Shown: one piece after another, positions 22,228 to 31,874 of the stretch | Position numbering within the stretch: position 1 is the stretch's first letter | How the letters are laid out: every line of letters starts with the position of its first letter | From: Pilasporangium apinafurcum | Taxonomy: Eukaryota; Oomycota; Peronosporomycetes; Pythiales; Pythiaceae | DNA: 64,000 nucleotides | Reading direction: 5' to 3' | Assembly: GCA_001600495.1 (NCBI GenBank) | Contig: BCKE01000077.1 | Coordinates: 1-64,000 of the forward strand | Translations under genes and position numbers: made by a program | The notes under the pieces: generated by a model | Seen by the model: only the letters and a program-made list of their open reading frames with translations | Database searches by the model: none | Told to the model about the DNA's origin: nothing

Positions 22228-24894
22228 CTATTCATGTATCCAATCTTCATGTTGAAACGCCATGGGAACATACTCAACAGATGCTTGCATTGAAATCCAC
22301 GCCGATAACTGCCGAATCACTTCATCGTCTGTGTTGTGGGGTGCAACCAACGACGGAGTATTTGCTGATCGGTTCTTCGCCGAAGATGGTATTTGCTCAT
22401 TTGGATTGACCAGTTCGATGGAGAGAGATCGCATGCGTGCATGACACTGCTTACAGCTACTTCCTAGTGATGCTAACGACGATGCTTCCTGATTAGAATC
22501 GATTGAGAATGTCTGGATGAATTTCATTGCAGCCTCAAGGCACGTTAAGTAATACGCCTCTTCACATCCTTCAATCAACATGCTTGAACGAAATAGATTC
22601 ACAAGCAAAACTCGTCGCCATAGCAGGTCCAAGTTATTCGCTTTCGGTAATCGACTCATCATGAGGACAAGCGAAGGAATTAGCACATCTGCGTTCAATA
22701 TGGCGATTGTTCTATCCGATGTAGTCGTGGCTGAATCGGAGGGTGTTAGCAACTGCTCAAGCTCTTTATGGAGGATCGTAAATGCTCGCATCACTGCTCG
22801 AACGATACCCATCGGAGTTGTTTCGCTTTCCACACATTGAAATGCCTGTAGTGCCTTAGGAAGAAACACTTTACGCCTCCCTTGCCAAGATGTGGCTTTC
22901 AACTGGTCGTACGCCTGAATGACCTGAAAAACGTAAGGTGGAAACGCAAGTTCATCCAAGGAAATTTGCTGAATGACAGACTTGGAGTGCTTCCAATGGA
23001 AATGCTGAAACTCAAGCATAGAATCTAGTCGCTTTCCATTCTCTAGGTGTGATCCGTACTCAACATCAATTTCACCCTCTGGATTTGAACTTGTAACGTA
23101 TTCGCTCTGTTCATACGCGAAACAAATCATAGTAATTCGCCTGAACACCAATTCATGCACACAAGCATCAAGTGTTTTCGTATCGACATCAAGCTCGTCG
23201 TCGCTTTCATGATGCACATCCTGATTATTGTCGCCTTCCAATTTTGTCGTATTTTGGTCGAGCTTATACTCAGAAATGATCAATTTCTGAATGAATCGGA
23301 CAAATGCCAATATACAAATTGGCTGCGGTAGCTTCTTCACATTGATTCCAGTGGTTGCATATGATTGCACGTGTATAGCACACTGATTTGAAGTATCATC
23401 TTGTGATAAGGAAGGCTGGAGTTGTTGCAGGTCCACGTTTGGTAACCACAGGTTCAAAGTGTCTGAGTTTCTTTTGCCTTCGTACTCTTCAACTTCCATC
23501 AACTCTTCGGGCAGATACTCTGATGGCTCTATGCAACGGACTTGCGCTGTTATCATCAACTCTTCCTTGAGTTGCTTGGAAAATGCAGCAACCAGTTTCC
23601 CTGTTCGCGTTCTCTTATCGGATGCAAGTTGGCAAAAGGCACTTAATAATTCTTGAATGCGATATACTTTCTCTCCGCTTCTTTCACTCACCGATACCTT
23701 CAATAATGGAGTCAGTTCATCGAGAATCTGTCGGATTTCATGCTGACGTTGAGAGCTTGGATACGCCGGTGTAGTCTTAAACTCTATCAATGAAGGTCGC
23801 TTGACCATGCTGACAGGAAAAACGGCAGCACCAATCGCAAGACCATCTCCTTCTTGTCTCTCAAGAGCAAGTCGCCGTAATTTGGCCTTCACAGTCTCCA
23901 GCAATTTTGCAATTGAAGTCAATTGCAGTAGCAGCTGTTTGCTCTGCGCATGTGAACGATATAAGCGGTCTGGACTAGTAAAGAATGGGTCATCAGATGA
24001 TATCAGCGCGACCATCCGGCCATTGAGCTCCTCTTGAATATCCGCATCAGTCGGTTTTTTCTTCAAACCCTTGTTTCTAACAAGTAATGAACTTAAAGCT
24101 TGACTCTCCGCCTGGAAATTCGCCTCTATGGACTTGCACAGCCACTGACACTCTTCACACCGTGTCTGCAAAATGACTTGACGCAGCTCAGTCCTGGTCC
24201 GCAGCAACTTATTCTCCTGTAGCGTTAGCAGTAGTAGACAACGATACGTGTCAATGTGTTCTCGAGAAAATCCATCCGTTGCTATTCGATACAACGTTTC
24301 CTTCATCGACTTCTGGAGCACAGTGCGTTTTTCTGCTAACTCATTTGCAATTTTCTGCTGTTGGTGAATCGCATTTTGTAATACTCCTCGATAGTTCGCC
24401 ACCATCGCCAACATGTTCTTCATCTCGAGCTGTTTTCTGGCGATTCTCGCATTGATCTCACGCTTAAAGCTAAACTCACGTACAAATCGCCCCACGAAAT
24501 CTGCAAGTTCCGATCTAGAGCCTGGGGACAATTTGCTTGTCGTTGTAATGGGGACTTCCGCGTCCAGCTCTACATTTTGACTCTCATCGTTGGTATCCTC
24601 TAGTTCTGTTTGTTTTATATCTACCTTATCGCCGATGTCCATCCCGCACGCAACTGTTGCATCACTCTCTTTCTCTCTTTGCCTGCTACTTTCGCACCGA
24701 TCGCCAGCAATTAAGCACCACGAACTCGACATCTTTTCGCTCTTTAACGGATAGGTCGTTATATCCCCAATCTTGACTCGATCATCTTGTTTCTCCACTA
24801 GAATCGGCAGTTGGCCGCACTCATCAAAGTGCTGATCAAGCTGTTCCCGTTGTTTTTTCCACGGCGGTTCCAGCACTATAGCAGTCTTGGTCAT
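22228..24894 (-). CDS. VPS9-domain protein, probable Rab5-type guanine exchange factor
   Basis: Single exon on the minus strand, 888 residues from the first ATG (24894); a GTG three codons upstream is ignored. Residues about 120-340 are rich in coiled-coil-like heptads. The C-terminal part (about 690-800) carries a VPS9-like core: LNADVLIPSLVLMMSRL...NLDLLW, then VNLF and GCEEAYYLTCLEAAMKFIQTF, close to the 'GE.GYYLTSLEAAI.FI' signature. VPS9 domains load GTP onto Rab5-class GTPases in endocytic traffic. The segment before the core (residues about 560-690) fits the helical bundle that precedes VPS9 in such exchange factors. I do not recognise the N-terminal 550 residues. The domain call is confident; the Rab target is inferred from the family. 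Confidence 0.75.
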   Translation of the reverse strand: MTKTAIVLEPPWKKQREQLDQHFDECGQLPILVEKQDDRVKIGDITTYPLKSEKMSSSWCLIAGDRCESSRQREKESDATVACGMDIGDKVDIKQTELEDTNDESQNVELDAEVPITTTSKLSPGSRSELADFVGRFVREFSFKREINARIARKQLEMKNMLAMVANYRGVLQNAIHQQQKIANELAEKRTVLQKSMKETLYRIATDGFSREHIDTYRCLLLLTLQENKLLRTRTELRQVILQTRCEECQWLCKSIEANFQAESQALSSLLVRNKGLKKKPTDADIQEELNGRMVALISSDDPFFTSPDRLYRSHAQSKQLLLQLTSIAKLLETVKAKLRRLALERQEGDGLAIGAAVFPVSMVKRPSLIEFKTTPAYPSSQRQHEIRQILDELTPLLKVSVSERSGEKVYRIQELLSAFCQLASDKRTRTGKLVAAFSKQLKEELMITAQVRCIEPSEYLPEELMEVEEYEGKRNSDTLNLWLPNVDLQQLQPSLSQDDTSNQCAIHVQSYATTGINVKKLPQPICILAFVRFIQKLIISEYKLDQNTTKLEGDNNQDVHHESDDELDVDTKTLDACVHELVFRRITMICFAYEQSEYVTSSNPEGEIDVEYGSHLENGKRLDSMLEFQHFHWKHSKSVIQQISLDELAFPPYVFQVIQAYDQLKATSWQGRRKVFLPKALQAFQCVESETTPMGIVRAVMRAFTILHKELEQLLTPSDSATTTSDRTIAILNADVLIPSLVLMMSRLPKANNLDLLWRRVLLVNLFRSSMLIEGCEEAYYLTCLEAAMKFIQTFSIDSNQEASSLASLGSSCKQCHARMRSLSIELVNPNEQIPSSAKNRSANTPSLVAPHNTDDEVIRQLSAWISMQASVEYVPMAFQHEDWIHE

Positions 24895-25248
24895 CACAGC
24901 CACAAACTTCGTGTCTTTGTCTCTCGTTTTACTTACTAATTGGTCTCACGACGTTGGAGGATCTTCGAATGGACTCAACGAGGAATGACATCCAATGTGA
25001 TGAGGAAAACCATGTGCATTACAGTTCTGAGACGTTTATACTCATGATGCACAGACGGTTAGCGAAAAAAAGTTCTCCGTAACTTCCTATAATTTGTCCC
25101 TAATTTAATTTTTTATTCTAGGGCTAATCCCCTAAAGTCACTAACATGATTTATATTAAAATAGGGAAAATTACCTATTTTAGTGAACAACACCATACTG
25201 GCGATTACCAGAACAAACAGAAGCGTTGCCATCATTGCCGTCATTGCA
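24895..25248. other. Intergenic between divergent genes
   Basis: AT-rich spacer shared by the VPS9-domain gene and the LYR gene. GCCGTCATTGCAATGGCGG just before 25249 resembles an initiator overlapping the start codon. Confidence 0.35.
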
Positions 25249-25746
25249 ATGGCGGTGAAGCGCCAGCCACTACGTGGTCAAGCGATCAAATCACTACAGT
25301 ATTTTCTGAACCGATCAGTGGTGTTGACTCAGTATCGACAATTTCTGCGCGCGACGCAACCGCTGGAAAAGGACGTGCGACGTGATGTGCGTCGGCAAAT
25401 CCGTTCGGGGTTTGAGATGTATAGGGATTTAGAGGACGATAAACAAGTAAATGTGTTGCTGCGGCAAGCAAAGGATCAGTTGAAGATGGTGGAGGATCTC
25501 GTGGATACGGCACTGGCGCGCCAGCGTGTGGCCGCTGATAATGGGTCGATTACAAAGAATTTAGCAACTCAAGTGTCACAAGCATCTGATGATAGTAACA
25601 GCAATGGAACGTGGATGGATGGTGGCACTGGAAACGATGAAGAAGATCGTGTGAATGATGTGAAAGGACGAGTCGGTGTCGGTTGGCCGTGGAAGAAGAG
25701 CAAATCACCTGCGAAGCTCGAACTGGAAGGCATCAAGCGAAGGTAG
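25249..25746 (+). CDS. LYR-motif protein, LYRM2-like
   Basis: 165 residues from the ATG at 25249; the frame continues upstream only to a GTG at 25183. The first 95 residues match the Complex1_LYR family: FLNRSVVLTQYRQFLRAT (the L-Y-R core), then RRDVRRQIRSGFEMYRDLEDDKQVNVLLRQAKDQLKMVEDLV. The layout of leading helix, LYR helix, RSGF and the RQ...LK..E helix is that of LYRM2 and relatives. These are small mitochondrial proteins that bind acyl carrier protein and act in respiratory complex assembly. The C-terminal 65 residues are a low-complexity tail (SNSNG, GGTGNDEEDR) not seen in LYRM2 of animals. Mitochondrial targeting is plausible from the basic N-terminus. Confidence 0.8.
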   Translation: MAVKRQPLRGQAIKSLQYFLNRSVVLTQYRQFLRATQPLEKDVRRDVRRQIRSGFEMYRDLEDDKQVNVLLRQAKDQLKMVEDLVDTALARQRVAADNGSITKNLATQVSQASDDSNSNGTWMDGGTGNDEEDRVNDVKGRVGVGWPWKKSKSPAKLELEGIKRR

Positions 25747-26137
25747 TTTACTGCACATTATGACACAAAAGAATATAACAACGGTGTTGATAGAGAGAAT
25801 TAAAGAACAGTCCAATGATGAAGCTTTGTTAGACTGGGAATATGGACATGATGCTTCTGATCACTTCACAGGAGGAATGCGAATCGGCGACTGTTGTCTG
25901 TCATTTTCCAGCTGTTCCCTCCAGAAGAATAATATGTTACAGTTCATGGCAACACGAGCCGACCATGTTAAGGGGGTTATGCATTTGAACAGGGAATCAT
26001 GTGAGAACAGTTTGATGAAAGAAGCAAGTGCAAGTAGGCAAACGAAGCGGTACGGAGTTGCGGGGATCCCTGTTTGCATCGACTCTACTGACGCTTCTCT
26101 ATGTCTTCTGCGCACACCTGCAGTTTTTTTTACTCAT
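25747..26137. other. Intergenic; contains an unsupported open frame
   Basis: An open frame with an ATG at 25760 continues to 26203 (147 residues) but has no recognisable domain. It overlaps the first exon of the next gene in the same frame, so it could be an upstream extension of that gene; I regard this as less likely. Confidence 0.3.
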
Positions 26138-26756
26138 ATGGCGACTTCACCAGCTCAGACCAGCACTCAGCGACCCATTTTGAAAGTAAGGACAAAAAAT
26201 TAATCCTTACACTTGCCATGACTCAGCATTGCTTACACAATATGGATGCTGCACAGTAGTACACGAAGGTGGTGCTGAACACGACGTACCTGGCAACCCC
26301 AGTGACTACCGCATTGAATGAAAACTTGCTGGAACGGGTAAGAACAAAACACTCTCCTATTACCTGCTAGCTGAAGTTTGATGACCAAACACCAATGCGC
26401 TTGTGTGCATGCGTAGGAAGTGTTTGACTACGATTTCAGTCGAGAGCGCGTGTTCTTAGAAATCGCGCAGGCAGAAATCGCGGCTCAACGAGCGGCAGAA
26501 GCTACGAGGGAGACACAGCCAAGTGGCAGTGAGTCTGTCGATGGTGATCTAGCTCGTCTGGTGGGTGCTTGTAGTGAACAGAAAGTACTGGGCTGTTTTA
26601 TTGCCCAGAATGGATTCTCATCGGCTTTGAGTTACCATTGATTGGTTTTGTATGTAGAGCGGATCGTTGTCATTGTCACAAGAGATGAAGCGACCACGGA
26701 CAGCGAGTGATGAAGAAGTTGCCGCTGCTATCTCCGCTTCGCTACGTGAATATTAG
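26138..26756 (+). CDS. Small four-exon gene of unknown function with a UIM-like C-terminus
   Basis: Four short exons (26138-26185, 26260-26337, 26417-26560, 26658-26756) join in phase 0 throughout across GT-AG introns of 74, 79 and 97 bases. They give a 122-residue protein. Exon 2 reads YTKVVLNTTYLATPVTTALN. Exon 3 begins EVFDYDFSRERVFLEIAQAEI and is acidic and helical. Exon 4 ends SDEEVAAAISASLREY, which resembles a ubiquitin-interacting motif (acidic start, A..S pair). All three junctions keep phase and all exons avoid stops, which is the main support. I do not recognise the family. A nuclear role is possible from KRPRT near the end. Alternative: chance splice sites around a longer upstream frame. 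Confidence 0.6.
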
Positions 26757-26861
26757 ATCGAGAAGCATTTGCAGCAAAGCAGGAGCTCTATCCCGGTTTT
26801 TATTGATTAACTCTATCTGCTCTTAATGATTTTACCCATTGGTCCATCAAGTGTTTATGAG

Positions 26862-27332
26862 TTACCTCACTGGGTGATCAGGATGCATAAGATTATACGC
26901 GACCCAGTACATCCGTCCATAATCGACAAACAGTTCTTCACCCGCTGCAATGTCACGCAATGCGATCACATACGCCTTCTCGTCTTTGGCGTTTTTTTCA
27001 AACCGTACATTATATCCACCATATTTCCCGCGGCAATCGTTGATATAGCGTGCCAACACATGCGGGAAATGTAGTGCATCCACATATTTCCCGTCGCCGA
27101 GCTTCATTAAATATGATTTGTCTGGGAGCTTCCATGCGATGGTGTTCGGCATGATGGTACCCATGTATTCACAAATTACGGCGCCTTGTGCGTGGTTCCG
27201 TGTGGCAAAAAGCCCATTGCCAGCGCCAGGGATACGTGATTCACGCTTTTCTACTCCATCCTGCATTGGCATGCTATGGAGCAGCCGAAAGTACTTGAGA
27301 CGAGTGTGTAGCTCTTGGCCCTCCTCATCCAT
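26862..27332 (-). CDS. SET-domain protein methyltransferase (small)
   Basis: Single exon, 156 residues, nearly all a SET domain. Residues 30-57 read R.SRIPGAGNGLFATRNHAQGAVICEYMG, the N-terminal S-adenosylmethionine-binding part. YINDC (96-100) stands where most SET proteins have RFINHS/C, and GEELFVDYG (131-139) supplies the catalytic tyrosine region. No post-SET cysteines or pre-SET domain are present, so it is a minimal SET protein that may act on a non-histone substrate. The His-to-Asp change in the NH motif is a real departure and could weaken activity. The ATG at 27332 is unambiguous. It is convergent with the 122-residue gene (106-base gap). Confidence 0.85.
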   Translation of the reverse strand: MDEEGQELHTRLKYFRLLHSMPMQDGVEKRESRIPGAGNGLFATRNHAQGAVICEYMGTIMPNTIAWKLPDKSYLMKLGDGKYVDALHFPHVLARYINDCRGKYGGYNVRFEKNAKDEKAYVIALRDIAAGEELFVDYGRMYWVAYNLMHPDHPVR

Positions 27333-27778
27333 GTTTGACTAAGACTTGTGTGCTTGTCAAAGAAGACTGTACCTAGGCTTACCGGTATCGACAGTATTTC
27401 AATAGTCGAATTGATGCTTCAAAAGTGGATTCTCACTAGTGATCGGCTTGTTGCAGCATACGCTGTATCCAGCTCGCATTCAGCGGATTCTAAAAGAGTT
27501 TTCTTGCATGAAGAAGCCATATTTTATTGAAATTTTGGGAGGTGCTATGATGATCTGGCTTTAAAGTTTAGATTGATTTTACTACGTGATGAATGGCTGT
27601 AAAGTGTTTTCCGTACAAGTCGATCGCTTGTGCTCGCTCTCTGAGATCGCCAAGGCATTGTAAGTGTTCACACATATGATTGAAGACACTGATCATCGAT
27701 AATATTACCATTGATCTCATTTTAAACTGGTCGCTCTACTCAGAATTGATTGCATTTGCCGTAGCTCTCGACACATGC
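27333..27778. other. Intergenic, no recognised content
   Basis: Mostly AT-rich. A 60-codon frame at 27348-27530 has no motif. Nothing supported. Confidence 0.45.
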
Positions 27779-28627
27779 TTATAATTGGTCCGGTGTGATG
27801 GGATATGGTAACGGTATGATGGATTTCTTGTCGACATCCCTATTCAAAGCCTTCCTCATATCTGGAATAACAGCAACATATGTGTTACAAAATGATCTCA
27901 TTCGCGTACACATACCAATAACACAATAAGCACGTACCGAATGCATCTTCTGCATTGTGTTCACTGGAATAATACCCAAGCACGCGCCGATACACCGAAT
28001 AGCCAAGTTTCTCATACATCTGAATCGCCGGGAAATTCGATACACGCACGAATAGATCCACAAAGTAGCCATTGTAGCTGCTCAGCATCATCAAAACATC
28101 TGTCAGTACATCTTGAAAGGACGAAAGCAGGCACCAAATTCCACAACAGTTAGGAACGTACAGCTCTTCCGAAACATTTTCTAGATATGTCATTAGCTTC
28201 TGCGCCAATCCGAGGCGTCGAAACTCTGGAGCGACTGTCACCGCCGTGACATGACCGTGCCAGTTTTCATGCAATCCTTCTGCTTTCCCCATGACTACAA
28301 CATAATCAAAAATAGATACTCAATAAGCGCTCTCCAGTTACCCACACTGCCAGTACATCGTCTTAGAGTTACGCACTGTAGCCCATGATGGTCTTGTTCG
28401 GGTCTTCCTGCACCAAGAAATAGTCGGGCCACTTGGAGAGGTACTGCAGGTAAAACGACATGTTGTACTGGATATAGCCAGCATTATACGAACTCAATGT
28501 CAAGCATAAAAAACAGAAATAGATCAGAAGGCAAGCATGCGCATATTACCGTCTCCGTTAGCACATCGAGGTTCACGTTGTTGAATCGAAAGAGATCTTC
28601 ACAGCGGAACTTGCGAGTCGAGGTCAT
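27779..28627 (-). CDS. NAA20: NatB catalytic subunit NAA20 (N-alpha-acetyltransferase)
   Basis: Five exons on the minus strand: 28550-28627, 28377-28467, 28162-28294, 27938-28077 and 27779-27861. The introns are 76-84 bases with GT-AG ends, and phases 0, 1, 2 and 1 all match. The 174-residue product (human 178) reads MTSTRKFRCEDLFRFNNVNLD, FYLQYLSKWPDYFLVQE, MGKAEG..ENWHGHVTAVTVAPEFRRLGLA (acetyl-CoA-binding R-R-L-G-L-A loop), FVDLFVRVSN, MYEKLGYSVYRRV.GYYS and DMRKALNRD..KKSIIPLP. NatB acetylates nascent proteins beginning Met-Asp/Glu/Asn/Gln, together with NAA25. The exon structure is inferred from alignment with remembered NAA20 sequences and is tightly constrained by them. Confidence 0.95.
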
Positions 28628-29114
28628 CCTTTTGCGCGCTTATTTTTTTATTCACTACGATTACTGTTGGTTATGGTGTAACCTCTCGGTTTTAACCAAT
28701 TGTGCAAGTTATCAGATATAACTGATATAATCGAGGTAATGATAAAAAATGTGCTAGTGATTATCAAGCTACTCTCTACTGATCGCATGCTCCGCTTGTT
28801 GCTCAGTGCATGCTGGCGTCGAATGGGAAATAGATCCAAGAACTCGGTATAATGCCGCTGATGCACGTAGCGCATTCTGATTTTCGGATGTGTGCTTGCT
28901 TCTTCATTGAGTAAGAAAAAATATCTTTACTGGTTTAAATGTACAAGTTAATGTGACACTATTTAATGTATATGATAAGATATGTTCATGTTAACGTCAA
29001 AATTGATAACACAAAATGACGTTAGGAGCATAGACAAAAATCACTCTACATTTTGTTTGGAGGGTTATGGCTCACAGTAGCGTTCATTTGCTGCTTTTGT
29101 GCACAAACCCCATA
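28628..29114. other. Intergenic, no recognised content
   Basis: AT-rich spacer upstream of NAA20 and downstream of the first subtilisin pseudogene. No gene seen. Confidence 0.45.
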
Positions 29115-29650
29115 TATTATACAGCCTTGCATAATCTCTCGCCACGAAAGCCAAAATCCCAGACGCTCGGCGCGCTGATTTTAGTCGCACCCCATTGGTT
29201 GGCAAGCAGTTCAATCGCCTCAGCCATCGAGTTGACTGGGACTTTGGTTACTTCCGTGATAGACGGCGACAGCACTTATCCTTCGCAGTTTCTGTAAATT
29301 GGGTTTCATTGAGTATGGTCAAGAAGCCAAATGACGCACCTTCAATGTAGACTTGATTGCTGGCCCAGAAACTCTTGGGAGCAGCGATCGCGCCATCGGC
29401 TTACGATTGCTCCGCGTGTTGCTGGAGTGATTCCTTAAGCGCCATGATACATGCACCATAAGAGTCGAATTCCGCTTCCTTGATGTTCCCGAGTGGAGCG
29501 TCCGTCGTGCCCTTCATAACGATGTAGAGGCTGATAGTTCTCTGGTTCTAGAGGGCACAGCGAACACCGGTGTCGACACGCGGTATGGCGTTAACACCAG
29601 ATAAGATAGTGAGAATAGCGAAGACAAACAGCAAACTTAATAGAAACCAT
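29115..29650 (-). pseudogene. Subtilisin pseudogene (N-terminal third only)
   Basis: On the minus strand an ATG at 29650 starts MVSIKFAV. After a frame change it continues FAILTILSGVNAIPRVDTGVR, KEAEFDS, then PKSFWASNQVYIEGASF and finally EAIELLANQWGATKISAPSVWDFGFRGE. These segments match, in order, the signal peptide, prodomain and beginning of the catalytic domain of the intact subtilisins in this window. Several in-frame stops (for instance after CAL and after HAEQS), a short deletion in the prodomain and loss of everything after the RGE segment leave no catalytic residue. It is 0.3 kb from the outer end of the first inverted duplication. Confidence 0.9.
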
Positions 29651-29953
29651 TGGCCTCGAGGGTCTTAGATCGTGTCTTGCTGTTGGGTTCCTGTGCATAC
29701 TATGCGCTCAATTGGGTTACGCACTTGTGAGCTACATGAAAGGAGAAATAGAGGTCTCACTACCGCGAGAGGGCCAGTATCAGGTGAATCACTGAAAAGT
29801 ATGAGTTGTTCTGCAAGCCGCACAGAGTTTTTCCACTTCTGCTTGTATCCGCAGAAATAAAAGACAAAGGACGTGTTGAGAGATGGATTATTATCCAGCT
29901 AATCATGGGCAGCATTTATTGGCGATTAATAATCGAACTCGGAGGTTTTGACA
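29651..29953. other. Intergenic flank of the inverted duplication
   Basis: Unique sequence between the pseudogene start and the left arm of the first inverted duplication. No gene recognised. Confidence 0.45.
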
Positions 29954-30272
29954 GCAAGATATAGATTCTTGTGAAGCGTGAGGTGGCAACATTTATTCAA
30001 GCTGTGCACAATAACAACCAACAAAATCAGCATTAGCTACTACGAGCAATCACATGAATTGGCCCTAAAAAGAGGAAATAAATTGTATTGTGTATTCCGT
30101 TGCGATGTTATGGATACACAGTGCTGCACATTTATTATTTGTTGTTCATAAACTCTTTAAACGACACGATCCCGTGTTCTGAGCGTAGACTTCAGAATGT
30201 TGAGTGGGGAGGGGGAGAAGGATGTACTGAGCTACTTTCGGTATTCACCATTCATGCTCAATCCCAATCAGC

Positions 30273-31712
30273 TTAGACAGAGTTGTACGCCTTCAGCGCA
30301 TTGACGCGACCGTAGCCATACTGGTTGTTCGGGTGCACCGAATCCGATGTTTTTCCGCACGTGTAGCCGCTAGACGCCAATGTGGATGTGTCTACGTTGT
30401 TGTAGAGCGCCGACTTAATCTGCGCGTATGTGAGATTGGCGTTCTTGCTCAGCAGCAACGCCACAACGCCCGACACATGCGGTGTGGCCATGCTTGTACC
30501 AGAAATAGTGTTGTACGCCGAATTGCTAGTGTACCAAGCCGAACGGACGCTAGAACCAGGGGCCGAGATGTCAGGCTTGATCAAACCAGCAGTGGATGGA
30601 CCTTTGCTGCTATAGCTAGCGAGGCCATCCGAGCTGGTGGTGGCACCCACAGCGATGACATTAGCGACATCAGCAGGTGAGTTGGCGGTAGTACACGACG
30701 GTCCGTTATTGCCGTTGGCGAAGATAGGGATAATGCCCGCAGCCACCCAGGCATCCACAGCAGAGTTGTAGAAGGTGTCGCCCTGGCCACCGCCCCAGCT
30801 ATTGCTGACAAGGTCTGGCGCCTTGGAGCAGTCTTTGTTGTTGCCACTGGTGTCGGTTGGGCATGTGATGAACTCTGCACACGTGAGCAGATCGGACTCG
30901 GAGCAGCCGTCGGTACGGCAGCCCTTGCAGGCGATCCACGTGGCGCCAGGTGCAACACCAATGCCACCCGAGCCAGCGATGGTTCCCATGGTGTGTGTAC
31001 CATGACCCTGCTGGTCATAAGGAGTCGAAGTTTCTGATTCGGGATCGTACCAGCCGTAGGATGAACGGAAGTTGCTCTTGAGCGCTTCGTGTGTGTACAA
31101 GACACCAGTATCAATCGTAGAAACGACAACACCCGAGCCAGTATAACCAGCCGACCAAACGCTGGGGGCAGCGACCTTGGTTACACCCCACTCGTTCGTG
31201 GCCAATACACCTACTTCCTCTACAGCCGAAGCAGTGGTGTTGACAGCCTCTTGATCTTCGATGATGGGAGTGGGCACCGCCAGAATCTGTTCTTCGCGGA
31301 TTTCATAGATCGATGACAGCGTTGCCAGCTTCTCCAAGAGCTCGTAGGACGCGCCTTGAACGTACACTTGGTTGCTGATCCAGTAGCTCTTGGATTTGGT
31401 GAAGAGCGGCTCCGAACCTTCGGCTTCCTGGCCCAAGATGGTCGCCACGTCCGCTTGTGATTGGGTAGCATGTGTTTCGAGCGACTCCACGAGCGCAGTG
31501 ATTTTGTCTCCACGGGACGCGAAATCAGCTTCCTGGACGCTACTGATGGCGGACGCGGTGCTGTCCTTCATGGTGATGATGAGGTTGACAGTGCCTTGCT
31601 TGCGAAGCGCACGGTGGACACCAGCATCAACACGTGGCATGGCATTGGCGCCAGAGAATGTAGCGATGGCAGCAACAATGGCGAGAAAAGGAGCAAACTT
31701 GACGGAGACCAT
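30273..31712 (-). CDS. Secreted subtilisin-like serine protease A, left copy
   Basis: 479 residues from the ATG at 31712. It has a signal peptide (about residues 1-24, ending SGANA), an I9-like prodomain (about 25-145, with GVHRALRKQGTVNLI) and a peptidase S8 domain with catalytic Asp201 (STIDTG), His237 (GHGTH), oxyanion Asn335 (GNNG) and Ser407 (GTSMA). Cysteine-rich inserts (ACKGCRTDGC, TCPTD...DCSK) suggest disulphides suited to secretion. A degradative or host-facing extracellular role is inferred. The frame is open to an ATG at 31898, but that lies before the core promoter and outside the duplicated arm, so it is rejected. It forms a head-to-head pair with an identical copy at 33163. 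Confidence 0.95.
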   Translation of the reverse strand: MVSVKFAPFLAIVAAIATFSGANAMPRVDAGVHRALRKQGTVNLIITMKDSTASAISSVQEADFASRGDKITALVESLETHATQSQADVATILGQEAEGSEPLFTKSKSYWISNQVYVQGASYELLEKLATLSSIYEIREEQILAVPTPIIEDQEAVNTTASAVEEVGVLATNEWGVTKVAAPSVWSAGYTGSGVVVSTIDTGVLYTHEALKSNFRSSYGWYDPESETSTPYDQQGHGTHTMGTIAGSGGIGVAPGATWIACKGCRTDGCSESDLLTCAEFITCPTDTSGNNKDCSKAPDLVSNSWGGGQGDTFYNSAVDAWVAAGIIPIFANGNNGPSCTTANSPADVANVIAVGATTSSDGLASYSSKGPSTAGLIKPDISAPGSSVRSAWYTSNSAYNTISGTSMATPHVSGVVALLLSKNANLTYAQIKSALYNNVDTSTLASSGYTCGKTSDSVHPNNQYGYGRVNALKAYNSV

Positions 31713-31770
31713 AGTGGCGATGACTCTGGGCAAGTGGTTGTCTTGGGTTTTGCCGCTTTGTAGTAGTTGG

Positions 31771-31790
31771 AAGCAAATTGAAGAATGAGA
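31771..31790 (-). promoter_or_regulatory. Initiator + FPR core promoter, subtilisin A left copy
   Basis: TCTCATTCTTCAATTTGCTT on the minus strand is an exact match to the oomycete core promoter consensus, about 60-78 bases before the ATG. It fixes the start codon of the gene. Confidence 0.85.
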
Positions 31791-31874
31791 CGCAACGTGA
31801 GATTGGTGTCCGAAACTCAAAGAGGACACCAAGGGGAAGTTTCGTAAGACTGTTATTCTCAGCCCATGAGTGCA

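Larger units (their letters stand above)
29954..31874 (-). repeat. Inverted duplication 1, left arm
   Basis: 1,921 bp that reappear in opposite orientation at 33001-34921 (coordinates pair to a constant sum of 64875). The arm covers 319 bases after the stop codon, the whole subtilisin gene A and 162 bases before its ATG. Matching frames across the coding part in all reading frames indicate no visible mismatch except an N in the other arm. Outer divergence point: ...ctatatcttgc then unrelated sequence. Confidence 0.93.

Noticed and set aside
25760-26203. 147-codon frame between the LYR gene and the four-exon gene
   Set aside because: No domain, and its end runs through a good splice donor at 26186; more likely untranslated or chance.
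29115-29650. Intact small secreted protein starting at 29650
   Set aside because: Frame changes and several stops show it is a subtilisin remnant, not a short gene.
30581-31132. 183-codon antisense-frame and alternate-frame ORFs inside subtilisin genes (also 33746-34294, 55481-56032, 54916-55659)
   Set aside because: They mirror codon bias of the real protease frame and lack any independent signal.
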